NCBI RefSeq assembly: GCF_024218795.1
Contig: NZ_CP100400.1
Coordinates: 868,001 to 932,000 of the forward strand
DNA length: 64,000 nucleotides
Direction of reading: 5' to 3'
Origin: Halorussus aquaticus
GTDB lineage: Archaea > Halobacteriota > Halobacteria > Halobacteriales > Haladaptataceae
In this document: positions 1 through 8,302 of the stretch, in pieces
Layout: every line of letters starts with the position of its first letter
Position numbering within the stretch: position 1 is the stretch's first letter
Notes under the pieces: generated by a model
What the model saw: the letters and a program-made list of their open reading frames with translations, nothing else
The model's database searches: none
Told to the model about the DNA's origin: nothing
Program-made: the position numbers and the translations under genes

Positions 1-655
1 CGGGACCGAGCAGCGACCAGACGGCGAGCGCGCTCGAAACCGGTCCGAGGGCGGTGTCGGCCGGAACGAACGTGACGAACCCGCCGCCGTCGAACTCCGT
101 GAGCGTCGTCCGTCGGCCGTCGGCCGAGACGGTCGCGCCGGGCAGCGTCCGACCGGCGCGCATTCCGTCGGGAGCGACGACGACGAGGCGGTCCGCGCCG
201 AGACCGTCGATGTTCCGGTAGCCGTACGCCTCGGTGAACGCGCCCGAGCGCAGGACGCCCCCGACCGACCGCTCGGCGAAGCCCGGTTCGCGGTAGCGCG
301 CGGTCAGGACGCCCGCCGACGAGACGTTCGCGCCGAGGAACTCGGTGTCCCACATCGCGCGGTCGGCTACGTCGGACCGAAGACCGGCGTTCGCGCGGAG
401 TCGCTCGACGCCCTCGGACTCGGCGAGTCGGTTCCGGACGACCCACGTGGCGCTCCCGTTCTCGTGGACCGTGAGCGTCGCGGTGCTTCGTTCGACCGAG
501 AGGGAGACGCCCTCGGACTCGGCGGTCGCCTCGAACGACTCCCCGCAAGCGTCACAGAGCGGCCGAGGCGGCGGAGCAGCGCTCGACGGAACGACCGACC
601 ACGCAAGCGACGCGACGAGGAGACAGCAGAGGGCGACGCGGATAGCGCGAACCAT
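1..655 (-). CDS. Secreted/membrane protein of unknown function, partial (C-terminus outside window)
   Basis: The reading frame is open from an ATG at 655-653 to the left window edge, about 218 residues. It starts with a signal peptide (Arg-3 and Arg-6, then a hydrophobic stretch with LCCLLVASLAW, and Ala-rich residues near 25). Next comes a C-x2-C pair in PLCDACGES, then a beta-rich domain with motifs such as TLTVHENGSATWVV. This looks like the extracellular N-terminal domain of a haloarchaeal surface or membrane protein. I do not recognise the family. It is divergent from the chemotaxis operon, 116 bp away. The C-terminal part, possibly with a membrane anchor, cannot be seen. Confidence 0.75.
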   Translation of the reverse strand, partial: MVRAIRVALCCLLVASLAWSVVPSSAAPPPRPLCDACGESFEATAESEGVSLSVERSTATLTVHENGSATWVVRNRLAESEGVERLRANAGLRSDVADRAMWDTEFLGANVSSAGVLTARYREPGFAERSVGGVLRSGAFTEAYGYRNIDGLGADRLVVVAPDGMRAGRTLPGATVSADGRRTTLTEFDGGGFVTFVPADTALGPVSSALAVWSLLGP

Positions 656-731
656 ACGCTCGTCGTCACGTCGCGCCGACAAGGGCGTTTCCCCGGCGAT
701 CCGATTATCATCTGCGAGAGGCGAGGGCGGG

Positions 732-739
732 TTTTATAA
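732..739 (+). promoter_or_regulatory. TATA box of the cheW1 operon
   Basis: TTTTATAA lies 32 nt before the ATG at 772 and only 11 nt before an earlier in-frame ATG at 751. Archaeal transcripts start about 25 nt after the TATA box, so the RNA should begin close to 765-770. This favours 772 as the translated start. Confidence 0.6.
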
Positions 740-771
740 CCTCGGCTTCGATGTTCGAATCAGAGAGCGCC

Positions 772-1305
772 ATGGAGGTTCAGGAGACCGACGTCGAATC
801 CGACGACGGAACCGAGCAGACCGATTCGCCGGAAGTCGAAGACGTCCCGACGAAACAGGTCGTGGAGTTCCGACTCGGCGAGGACTACTGCGCGGTAGAC
901 ATAGATCAGGTGGACAGCATCGTAGAGATAAAGAAGGTGACGCGCATCCCCCGGACGCCCGACTCCATCGACGGCGTGATGGACCTCCGGGGCGAGACCA
1001 CCGCCATCATCAACCCCCGGACTTTCCTCGGTATCGAGGGCGAACCGCCCGAGGGCGACGAGCAGAACATCCTCGTCCTCGACCGCCCGGACGACAAGCA
1101 GAAGATAGGCATCCGGGTGGACGAGGTGCTGGAGGTCACCGACCACCCCGAGAGCAAGATAGACACCGACGAGGACCTCTCGGACCTCGACACGCGAGGC
1201 ATCGAGGAACAGATTTCGCGGGGCATCATCCGGAAGCAGAACGGCGACGGACTCGACCTCGTGGTCTGGATAGACATCGACGCTATCATCGGACAGTTGA
1301 AATGA
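772..1305 (+). CDS. cheW1: Chemotaxis coupling protein CheW (CheW1)
   Basis: This is the adaptor that links methyl-accepting transducers to the CheA kinase at cytoplasmic receptor arrays. The 177-residue product has a variable acidic N-terminus of about 30 residues and then a CheW fold. Typical signatures are VVEFRLGEDYCAVDI, a VDSIVEIKKVTRIPRTP strand, the MDLRGETTAIINPR core and a C-terminal LDLVVWIDID strand. A longer form from ATG 751 is possible, but the TATA box position argues against it. It is the first gene of the che cluster, with cheY starting 150 bp downstream from its own promoter. A second CheW is encoded at 25026-25439. Confidence 0.95.
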   Translation: MEVQETDVESDDGTEQTDSPEVEDVPTKQVVEFRLGEDYCAVDIDQVDSIVEIKKVTRIPRTPDSIDGVMDLRGETTAIINPRTFLGIEGEPPEGDEQNILVLDRPDDKQKIGIRVDEVLEVTDHPESKIDTDEDLSDLDTRGIEEQISRGIIRKQNGDGLDLVVWIDIDAIIGQLK

Positions 1306-1455
1306 GTCCGCAGTTCCGTCCCGACTCGAACCGCCTCGCCCCGGCCGACCGAGACCGGCGTGTCGTCGGGCGAGTTCGGACGAGCATCAGTCGTGATAAT
1401 CGGAGGGGAGAATTTATTTCACCCCGTTTCAAACCAACCGGCAGGTGACTATCAG

Positions 1456-1818
1456 ATGGCGAAGAACGTACTCATCGTAGACGATTCGGAATTTATGCGA
1501 AATCTACTGCGGGAGATTCTCGAAGAGGAGTTCGAGATCGTCGGCGAGGCCGAGAACGGCGTCGAGGCGGTCGAACTCTACGAGGAACACTCCCCCAACC
1601 TCGTGATGATGGACATCGTGATGCCGATTCGTGACGGCATCGAGGCCACTACCGAAATCAAGGAGGCCAACCCCGACTCGAACATCATCATGTGTACGAG
1701 TATCGGTCAGGAAGAGAAGATGAAGGCCGCCATCAAGGCGGGCGCGGACGGCTACATCACCAAACCCTTCCAGAAACCGAGCGTGATGGACGCAATCGAG
1801 GACGTAATCTCAGCATGA
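1456..1818 (+). CDS. cheY: Chemotaxis response regulator CheY
   Basis: This is a single-domain receiver of 120 residues that is phosphorylated by CheA and in archaea acts on the archaellum motor through CheF. Visible residues are the acidic pair in VLIVDDSEF, the phospho-acceptor Asp53 in VMMDIVMP, a Thr in MCTSIG and the conserved Lys in YITKPFQ. The start at 1456 is chosen because the protein then begins exactly at the first beta strand; upstream in-frame codons read through a promoter (TTTATT at about 1413). Its stop overlaps the cheB start by 4 nt (ATGA), so the two are translationally coupled. Confidence 0.96.
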   Translation: MAKNVLIVDDSEFMRNLLREILEEEFEIVGEAENGVEAVELYEEHSPNLVMMDIVMPIRDGIEATTEIKEANPDSNIIMCTSIGQEEKMKAAIKAGADGYITKPFQKPSVMDAIEDVISA

Positions 1819-2855
1819 CCAAAGCCGTCGTCGTCGACGACTCTCACTTCATGCGGACGGTCATCTCCGATATCCTCGAAGAGGGCGGCATCGACGTCGT
1901 CGCGCAGGCCGGGGACGGCGAGGAGGGCGTCGAAGCCGTGACCGCCCACGACCCCGACGTGGTGACGATGGACGTGGAGATGCCCCGAATGGACGGCATC
2001 GAGGCCGTCGAGGAGATTATGGACCGGAATCCCGTCCCGATTCTGATGCTCTCGGCGCACACCGAGGACGGCGCGGACGCGACGTTCGAGGCATTGGAGA
2101 AGGGCGCGGTGGACTTCCTCGCCAAGCCCGGCGGCGAAGTCTCCACGGAGATTTCGGCCCACGGCGACGCGCTGGTCGAGAAGGTCACGTCCGCGACGCG
2201 GGCGGACCCCGAGTCGGTCGACGACGTGAACACCCGGAGCAGTAGCACGCTGGAGACGGACCACGGCTACGTCGAGAACCCGACGCTGGTCGTCGGGGCC
2301 TCGACGGGCGGCCCGCGAGTCGTCGAGCGCGTGCTGTCGAGCCTCCCGCTAGAGGCTAACCTCCGGGTGCTCGTCGTCCAGCACATGCCCGACGGCTTCA
2401 CCGGCCGGTTCGCCGAGCGCCTCGACCGCCGGAGCGAGTACGACGTGCGCGAGGCCGAGGACGGGATGCGAATCGGCGGCGGGGAGGCGGTCGTGGCGAA
2501 GGGCGACTACCACATGGAGGTCGCGGGTTACGGTAACGGTCGCCTCCGACTGCGCCTCCAGCAGGACGAGGCGCTCCACGGCGTGCGTCCGGCCATCGAC
2601 GTGACGATGGAGACGGCCGCCGAGAAGATCGACGGGCCGCTGACCGGCGTCGTCCTCACCGGCATGGGGTCGGACGGCGCGGCGGGCATCGAAGCGATAA
2701 AGCGAGCGGGCGGTGCGACGGTCGCGCAGGACGAGGAGACCTGCTCGGTGTTCGGCATTCCGGCACGCGCCATCGAGACCGGTTGCGTCGATAGCGTGCG
2801 CCCGGCCGACGAGGTGGGCAAGGCGGTTCTGGACACGATTCGCGACAACGGGTGA
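1815..2855 (+). CDS. cheB: Chemotaxis protein-glutamate methylesterase/glutamine deamidase CheB
   Basis: CheB removes methyl groups from receptor glutamates (adaptation) after phosphorylation by CheA. The 346-residue protein has an N-terminal receiver (acidic pair at 8-9, phospho-acceptor Asp53 in TMDVEMPRMDG, Lys in FLAKPGG). A Ser/Thr-rich linker follows near 140-150, and then the C-terminal esterase domain. The catalytic triad is visible as Ser in GASTGGP (about 160), His in VVQHMP, and Asp in TGMGSDGAAG. The start is at 1815 inside the cheY stop. Six nt separate it from cheA. Confidence 0.96.
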   Translation: MTKAVVVDDSHFMRTVISDILEEGGIDVVAQAGDGEEGVEAVTAHDPDVVTMDVEMPRMDGIEAVEEIMDRNPVPILMLSAHTEDGADATFEALEKGAVDFLAKPGGEVSTEISAHGDALVEKVTSATRADPESVDDVNTRSSSTLETDHGYVENPTLVVGASTGGPRVVERVLSSLPLEANLRVLVVQHMPDGFTGRFAERLDRRSEYDVREAEDGMRIGGGEAVVAKGDYHMEVAGYGNGRLRLRLQQDEALHGVRPAIDVTMETAAEKIDGPLTGVVLTGMGSDGAAGIEAIKRAGGATVAQDEETCSVFGIPARAIETGCVDSVRPADEVGKAVLDTIRDNG

Positions 2856-2861
2856 CAATAC

Positions 2862-5012
2862 ATGGACGACTACTTACAGGATTTCATACGCGAGAGCGAA
2901 GAGAACGTCACGGAGTTGAACAACTCCTTGCTCGAACTGGAGGACGACCCGTCCGACGAGGCCGCGATGGACTCCATCTTCCGGACGGCCCACACGCTGA
3001 AGGGCAACTTCGGCGCGATGGGCTTCCAAGACGAGAGCAACCTCGCACACGCCATCGAGGACCTGCTGGACGAGATTCGGCAGGGCCGGATGGAGGTCAC
3101 GCCCGAGATTATGGACCTCGTGTTCGCGGGCGTGGACGAAATCGACCGCGCGCTCGGCCAAATAGAGGACGACGGCGAGTCCGACATCGACCCGGACGAC
3201 ACCATCGAGGAGATTCGGGGCGTCATCGAGCGCGGCGGGACGGCCTCTGACGACGCCGACGAGGACGCCGCGTCTCCGGATTCGGGCGACGACGGGGGTC
3301 CGGAATCGACCGGCGACGAGATTCCGGTGGACGAGTTCGAGGACCCCGCGGTGCTGGCCGACGCCGACGGCGACGTGTTTCACGTGGCCGTGGACATGGG
3401 CGACCCCCAGATGAAGGGCGTGGACGCGATGTTCGCGCTCGAAGGGTTGGAACGGGACCTCGACCTCCTCGGGACGGTTCCCGGAGTCGAGGCCATCAAC
3501 GACGGCGAGTACGACGACGGCTTCGACGCCTTCGTCGTCGGCGCGAGCGCGGGCGACGTGGAGGCCGTGGTCGGGTCGGTCGGCAAAATCGACGGCGGGA
3601 CGGTGACCGCGCTCGACGCGGACGACATCGACGCCGGGAGTTCGACAGATGCGAGCGCCGACGACACCGGTACGGACGACGAGGCGGCGACGGACGCCGA
3701 CGACGGTAGCGACGCGGCCGTCGGCGATACTGACGCCACCGACGCCGACGCGGCCGACGACCCGACGGACGCCGACGACTTCACCGACGCGGACGTGGTC
3801 GAGACCGCCGAGTCGGACGACTCCGGCCAGTCGGACTCGGACGGCGGGTCCGACGACGCGTCCGCCGAGGAGATAGAGGAGATACAGTCGGTCCGCGTGG
3901 ACGTGGACCAGTTGGACGACCTGCACGGGCAGGTCGAGCAGTTGGTCACCAGTCGCATCAAACTCCGGCGGTCGGTCGAACAGGCCCAACTCGACAGCGC
4001 GGAGGACCACCTCGACGAACTCGACAAGATAACGTCGAGTCTGCAGGACACCGTGATGGACATGCGGTTGGTCCCGCTGAAGAAGGTCGTCAACAAGTTC
4101 CCGCGACTGGTTCGGGACCTCGCGCGCGAACAGGACAAGCAGATAGACTTCGAGATGGAGGGGACCGACATCGAGTTGGACCGCACCATCCTCGACGAGA
4201 TAAGCGACCCGCTGATGCACCTCCTGCGGAACGCCGTGGACCACGGCATCGAACCGCCGGAGGAGCGCGAGGCCGCGGGCAAGGACGCGGAGGGGACCAT
4301 CCGACTCCGCGGCTTCCGCGAGCGCGACCGCGTGACCATCGAAGTCGAGGACGACGGTCACGGTATCGACCCCGACGCCATCCGGTCCAAGGCGGTCGAG
4401 AAGGGCGTCATGAGCCGCGAGGAGGCCGAGAAGCTCGACACCGAGGAGGCCCAGAAACTCGTCTTCCACGCCGGGTTCTCGACCAACGACGAAGTGACCG
4501 ACGTGAGCGGTCGGGGCGTCGGGATGGACGTGGTTCAGGACACCGTCTCGCGTCTCGACGGCGAGATTCGGGTCGATAGCGCGCCCGGCGAGGGCACGAC
4601 CATCAGCCTCTCGCTGCCGGTCACCGTGGCCATCGTCAAGGTCCTGTTCGTCCAGTCGGGCGACGAGGAGTACGGCATCCCCATCAAGAACGTGGACGAG
4701 ATTCGCCGAATGGAGGACGTTCAGACCGTCGAGGGCGAGGAAGTCGTCACCCACGACGACACGGTCTTCCCGCTCGTGCGACTCGGCGACGCGCTGAACG
4801 TTCCCGGCCAGACCAAGAACGGGGACGGGATGCTCGTCCGCATCAAGGAGTCCGAGCGGACGGTCGCCGTCCACTGCGACGCCGTGAGCCGTCAGGAAGA
4901 GGTCGTCGTCAAACCGTTCGAGGGAATCCTCTCGGGTATCCCCGGTCTGTCGGGTGCCGCGGTCCTCGGCGAAGGCGACGTAGTGACGATTCTGGACGTG
5001 GAGACGCTATGA
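2862..5012 (+). CDS. cheA: Chemotaxis histidine kinase CheA
   Basis: CheA is the central kinase of the chemoreceptor array and phosphorylates CheY and CheB. The 716 residues show the usual order. The P1 Hpt domain carries phospho-His44 in FRTAHTLKGNFG. A CheY/CheB-binding P2-like domain is at about 160-260. A very acidic Asp/Ala/Thr-rich linker at about 260-340 is typical of halophiles. The P3 dimerisation helices are at about 345-420. The P4 ATPase has an N box (LLRNAVDHGIEPP), G1 (VEDDGHGID) and G2 (GRGVGMDVV). A C-terminal CheW-like P5 domain completes it. The length is usual for haloarchaeal CheA. It sits 13 bp before cheC1. Confidence 0.97.
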   Translation: MDDYLQDFIRESEENVTELNNSLLELEDDPSDEAAMDSIFRTAHTLKGNFGAMGFQDESNLAHAIEDLLDEIRQGRMEVTPEIMDLVFAGVDEIDRALGQIEDDGESDIDPDDTIEEIRGVIERGGTASDDADEDAASPDSGDDGGPESTGDEIPVDEFEDPAVLADADGDVFHVAVDMGDPQMKGVDAMFALEGLERDLDLLGTVPGVEAINDGEYDDGFDAFVVGASAGDVEAVVGSVGKIDGGTVTALDADDIDAGSSTDASADDTGTDDEAATDADDGSDAAVGDTDATDADAADDPTDADDFTDADVVETAESDDSGQSDSDGGSDDASAEEIEEIQSVRVDVDQLDDLHGQVEQLVTSRIKLRRSVEQAQLDSAEDHLDELDKITSSLQDTVMDMRLVPLKKVVNKFPRLVRDLAREQDKQIDFEMEGTDIELDRTILDEISDPLMHLLRNAVDHGIEPPEEREAAGKDAEGTIRLRGFRERDRVTIEVEDDGHGIDPDAIRSKAVEKGVMSREEAEKLDTEEAQKLVFHAGFSTNDEVTDVSGRGVGMDVVQDTVSRLDGEIRVDSAPGEGTTISLSLPVTVAIVKVLFVQSGDEEYGIPIKNVDEIRRMEDVQTVEGEEVVTHDDTVFPLVRLGDALNVPGQTKNGDGMLVRIKESERTVAVHCDAVSRQEEVVVKPFEGILSGIPGLSGAAVLGEGDVVTILDVETL

Positions 5013-5025
5013 GAGGAGACCAGCT

Positions 5026-5637
5026 ATGAGCCGAGGTGACACTAGAAACTTGCAAGTCGATATACGAAAGCTGAACCTGTTCAACCAGATGGCCAAGGAG
5101 GGGGCGAACACGGTCGCCGACCACCTCACCCAGATGACGGGGATGGAGACCGAGATGGAGATCACCAAGATCAACTTCCTCGACATCGAGGACATCAAGA
5201 CCCACGTCGGTCACAACAAGCAGGTCGGCACTCACATCGAACTCGTGGAACCGCCGTACGGCTACATCCTGTTCCTGTTCAGCGCGAGCAGCGCCAAGAA
5301 ACTCGCGGCGGGGATGCTCGGTCAGGAGGCCGACTCCTCGTCGGGGTTCTCGGACATGGAACGGTCCGCTGTGCAGGAGATCGGCAACATCATGACCAGC
5401 GGGTTCATCGACGGGTGGGCCAACGTGCTGAACACCACCATCGACATCTCGACGCCGAAATTCACCTACGGCGCGGGGTCGAAGATGGTCGGCAACCTCG
5501 TGGGCAGTCGCCCCGACGAGATGGCTCTCGTGTTCGACTCGCGCGTACACGCGCGCGAGGCCGACGTCGAAGTGAAGGTGTACACGTTCCCCGAACTGGA
5601 GGAACTCGTCTCGCTGATGCAGAAGATAGAGATATAA
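5026..5637 (+). CDS. cheC1: CheY-P phosphatase / adaptation protein CheC (CheC1)
   Basis: This is a CheC/FliN-superfamily protein, expected to dephosphorylate CheY-P and to bind CheD. It has 203 residues. The family active-site signature S-x3-E-x2-N is seen in RSAVQEIGNIMTSGFIDGWA (about residues 113-132). Only this one signature is obvious, whereas bacterial CheC often has two. The short N-terminal stretch before LNLFNQMAKEGANTVADHL is poorly conserved. It lies within the che operon, 37 bp before the double-CheC gene, whose domains it resembles (shared FIDGWANVL). Confidence 0.93.
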   Translation: MSRGDTRNLQVDIRKLNLFNQMAKEGANTVADHLTQMTGMETEMEITKINFLDIEDIKTHVGHNKQVGTHIELVEPPYGYILFLFSASSAKKLAAGMLGQEADSSSGFSDMERSAVQEIGNIMTSGFIDGWANVLNTTIDISTPKFTYGAGSKMVGNLVGSRPDEMALVFDSRVHAREADVEVKVYTFPELEELVSLMQKIEI

Positions 5638-5674
5638 TGGTTGGCCAGATGAACGCGGAACCGAGGACGATTCC

Positions 5675-6847
5675 ATGAACGTCGACGTCGAATCGCTGGG
5701 GTCGTTCAGCAGGACCGCCCGGTCGGGTGCCGAACGCGCCGCCGAGAATCTGACCGGACTGACCGGTATCGAGACCGCGGTGGACGTGACGGAGGTGTCG
5801 CTGGCGTCCCCCGACGACCTCGACGGCGACGAGAAGCGCGTCGGCGTCGCCATCGACTTCGAGGGCGGTATCGACGGCACGACCCTGCTGACGTTCTCGG
5901 CCGACGGCGTCGAGACGATACTGGACACGCTCGTGCCCGACGTGGGTACCGAAGAGGGCGCGGTAGAGGAGGTCGGCAACGTCGTCACCGGCGGTTTCAT
6001 CGGCGGATGGGCCGACCACCTCGAGACCATCATCGACATCTCGCCGCCGGAGTACGTCGAAGGGACGAGCGCCGAACTGCTCGACGACGCGGAGTTCGAC
6101 CGCGACAGGGCCTTCGTGTTCCGGAGTCGAGTCAGCGCGGTCGGCGAGGAACTGGACGTCCAGTTCCACATGTTCCCCGACGCCGACTCGATGCAGGAGA
6201 TGCTCGCGGGCGGCGACGAGCAGATTCCCATCGAGAAACTGGCGACCCTCCGGCGGATGGCCGAGACCGGCGCGCGGACCGCCTCCGAGACGGTCTCGGC
6301 GATGACGGGCATCGACACCGGCGTCGATATCACCCAGCTCAGTTTCGTTCCGGTCGAGGACGTGCCCGCGGAACTGCGCGACCAGAAGTACGTGGGCGTG
6401 GTCCTCCAGTTCGAGGGCGCGCTCGGCGGGTACGTGCTGATACTGTTCGACGAGGCGTCGGCCAGCGAGGTCGTCGGGGCACTCGTTTCCGACACGGAAG
6501 TCGGAGCGACGTTCGACGGCGAACAGCGGTCGGCGATGGAGGAGATCGGCAACGTGATGACGAGCAGTTTCATCGACGGGTGGGCGAACGTACTCGACGC
6601 CACCATCGACATCTCGCCGCCCCAGTTCGTTCACGACATGGGCCGGGCGGTCGCCCAGTCGGTCGTCGCGCGCCTCGGCCAACGACAGGCGTTCGCGTTC
6701 CTGTTCGACGCGACGCTCCGGGCGGACGACCGGGAGTTCGACTGCGAAATCTACGCGCTGCCCGACGAGTCCGAACTTCACGCCGCGCTGGCGGAACTGG
6801 ACCCGGACGCGACGGCCGAGCGTACCACGAGAGCAGGGTCACTATGA
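5675..6847 (+). CDS. cheC2: Tandem CheC-CheC fusion protein (CheC2-type)
   Basis: This protein of 390 residues consists of two consecutive CheC domains. Domain 1 (about 1-190) carries VEEVGNVVTGGFIGGWADHL. Domain 2 (about 195-380) carries RSAMEEIGNVMTSSFIDGWA. Each domain keeps the E-x2-N phosphatase signature. Each begins with a similar helix (SRTARSGAERAAENLTGLTG and RMAETGARTASETVSAMTG), so the fusion arose by duplication. CheC2 of Halobacterium was reported to interact with CheF and CheD, so this may be the CheC that connects adaptation to the motor. Its stop overlaps the cheD start (ATGA). Confidence 0.9.
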   Translation: MNVDVESLGSFSRTARSGAERAAENLTGLTGIETAVDVTEVSLASPDDLDGDEKRVGVAIDFEGGIDGTTLLTFSADGVETILDTLVPDVGTEEGAVEEVGNVVTGGFIGGWADHLETIIDISPPEYVEGTSAELLDDAEFDRDRAFVFRSRVSAVGEELDVQFHMFPDADSMQEMLAGGDEQIPIEKLATLRRMAETGARTASETVSAMTGIDTGVDITQLSFVPVEDVPAELRDQKYVGVVLQFEGALGGYVLILFDEASASEVVGALVSDTEVGATFDGEQRSAMEEIGNVMTSSFIDGWANVLDATIDISPPQFVHDMGRAVAQSVVARLGQRQAFAFLFDATLRADDREFDCEIYALPDESELHAALAELDPDATAERTTRAGSL

Positions 6848-7359
6848 GCAAGCCAACCGAACGCCGCTCGCTCACGGACGACGCGCCCGACCGCGTGCGA
6901 GTCGGCGTCGCGGAACTCGCCGTCGCCAGCGGTGACACTCGACTCACGACCAGCGGTCTGGGTTCCTGCGTCGGCGTCGCGGTGGCGGACCCCGCCGCGG
7001 GCATCGCGGGACTGGCCCACGTCATGCTGCCCGACGCCACCGACGACGACCGGGCCAAGCCCGCCAAGTCGGTCGAACTCGGCGTGGAACGACTGCTCGA
7101 CGCGGTCGAAACCGAGGGCGGCGACCCCGACGCCGTGGAGGCGAAAATCGCCGGGGGAAGCCAGATGTTCGACTTCTCGGGCGTCAGCGAGGGCGTCGGC
7201 GAGCGGAACGTCGAACGGACGCGCGAGGCGCTGGCCGACCGCGGCGTCTCGGTGGTCGCCGAAGACGTGGGCGGCGGTCACGGTCGGTCGTTGGAACTCG
7301 TTCCGGAGACGTGGACGCTCAGAGTCACCAGCGCCCACCGGGGGGTCGAAGACCTGTGA
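6844..7359 (+). CDS. cheD: Receptor glutamine deamidase CheD
   Basis: CheD deamidates receptor glutamines and binds CheC. The 171-residue product has the catalytic Cys in LGSCVGVAV (about residue 42), the His in LAHVMLP, the GGSQMF turn and a C-terminal VVAEDVGGGHGRS motif, all diagnostic of the family. The frame is open far upstream, but a start at 6844 gives the normal size and overlaps the preceding stop by 4 nt. The stop codon is in turn embedded in the GTG start of cheR, so cheC2-cheD-cheR are translationally coupled. Confidence 0.95.
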   Translation: MSKPTERRSLTDDAPDRVRVGVAELAVASGDTRLTTSGLGSCVGVAVADPAAGIAGLAHVMLPDATDDDRAKPAKSVELGVERLLDAVETEGGDPDAVEAKIAGGSQMFDFSGVSEGVGERNVERTREALADRGVSVVAEDVGGGHGRSLELVPETWTLRVTSAHRGVEDL

Positions 7360-8183
7360 CGCCGGACGACGAGGCGTTCGACGAGTTACTCGACTACGTG
7401 GAGTCCGAACTCGGGTTCGCCACGAGTTACTACGACGACGCGTATCTCGACCGCCGGGTCTCCTCGCGGATGCGCCGGTCGGACACCGACGATTACGCGG
7501 AGTACCACGACCTGCTCAGCGGAGACGAGCGCGAACAGGAGGCGCTGCTCGACGCCTTCTCGGTCAACGTCACGAGCTTCTTCCGGAACCCGGAGGTCTG
7601 GGAGGAGATGCGGTCGGTCATCCGGGCGCTCTCGGCGGAGCGCAATCGAATCCGACTCTGGAGCGCCGCGTGTTCCGACGGCCGCGAACCGTATTCGATG
7701 TCGATGCTGGCTCTGGACGACCCGGAGGTAGAAGACTCGCGCATCCGGATAACCGCGACCGACATCGACCGGGAGATACTCGCGGCGGCCCGGCAGGGCG
7801 TCTACGAGAACACGCGCACGACCGACATCGGCGAGCAACTCGCGCCCCTCGACGAGTACGAGCGGTACGTCGAACGCGACGGCGACCAGTTCGCCGTGGC
7901 CGACGAGGTCAAGGAACTGGTGTCGTTCGAGCGCCACGACCTCATCAACGGCGACCCCAAGTCGAACTTCGACCTCGTCGTGTGTCGGAACCTCTTCATC
8001 TACATCGACACCGAACACAAACTCCCGATTCTGGAGACGGTGTCGAAGTCGCTGTCGGAGGGCGGCTATCTCGTCATCGGGAAGACCGAGACGCTCCCCG
8101 AACTGCTCAAGCCAGCTTTCGAACCTATCGCCCGGCGACTCCGTATATACAAGAAGATAGACAGCATTCCTGACAGGTCGTAG
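7356..8183 (+). CDS. cheR: Chemotaxis protein methyltransferase CheR
   Basis: CheR is an S-adenosylmethionine-dependent methyltransferase that methylates receptor glutamates. The 275 residues include an N-terminal helical CheR_N part (FATSYYDDAYLDRRVSSRM), the FFRNPEVWE motif, the SAM-binding loop in RLWSAACSDGREPYSMSM, ATDIDREIL, and the FDLVVCRNLFIYID motif. The start chosen is GTG at 7356 (GTGA overlap with the cheD stop), which gives the usual family length. An upstream in-frame codon at 7311 would add a Gln/Pro-rich stretch that is not family-like. It is the last gene of the che block; arlCE follows after 119 bp with its own promoter. Confidence 0.95.
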   Translation: MTPDDEAFDELLDYVESELGFATSYYDDAYLDRRVSSRMRRSDTDDYAEYHDLLSGDEREQEALLDAFSVNVTSFFRNPEVWEEMRSVIRALSAERNRIRLWSAACSDGREPYSMSMLALDDPEVEDSRIRITATDIDREILAAARQGVYENTRTTDIGEQLAPLDEYERYVERDGDQFAVADEVKELVSFERHDLINGDPKSNFDLVVCRNLFIYIDTEHKLPILETVSKSLSEGGYLVIGKTETLPELLKPAFEPIARRLRIYKKIDSIPDRS

Positions 8184-8243
8184 GTGCGCCCGAAACGCGT
8201 TTAGTGGCGCTCTACCCGGGTTCTGGGTTCGTCACCCCGGGAG

Positions 8244-8257
8244 TATCAGAGCTGATA
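8244..8257. promoter_or_regulatory. Perfect inverted repeat upstream of the arlCE promoter
   Basis: TATCAG-AG-CTGATA is a perfect palindrome with 6-bp arms, ending about 12 bp before the probable TATA box (AGATTAAT, 8269-8276) of the arl operon. This is where an archaeal activator or repressor would bind next to TFB. The regulator is unknown. Confidence 0.4.
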
Positions 8258-8268
8258 ACTCAGGGGGA

Positions 8269-8276
8269 AGATTAAT
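8269..8276 (+). promoter_or_regulatory. Probable TATA box of the arl operon
   Basis: AGATTAAT lies 26 nt before the ATG at 8303, which would give a leaderless transcript. A TTG at 8294 is in frame but less likely as the start. Confidence 0.45.
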
Positions 8277-8302
8277 GTGGCGGAAGTTCGCTGTTGACGA
8301 CA

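Noticed and set aside
751..771. ATG 751 as start of CheW1
   Set aside because: Lies 11 nt after the TATA box, before the expected transcription start.
345..1448. Open frame of 367 codons on the plus strand over the cheW1 region
   Set aside because: It covers the antisense of the signal-peptide gene, then cheW1 in another frame. The product is Arg/Gly/Asp low-complexity, and cheW1 and cheY are certain.
2874..4874. Open frame of 666 codons antisense to cheA
   Set aside because: Shadow of cheA caused by high GC third positions; His/Val/Arg-rich with no domain.
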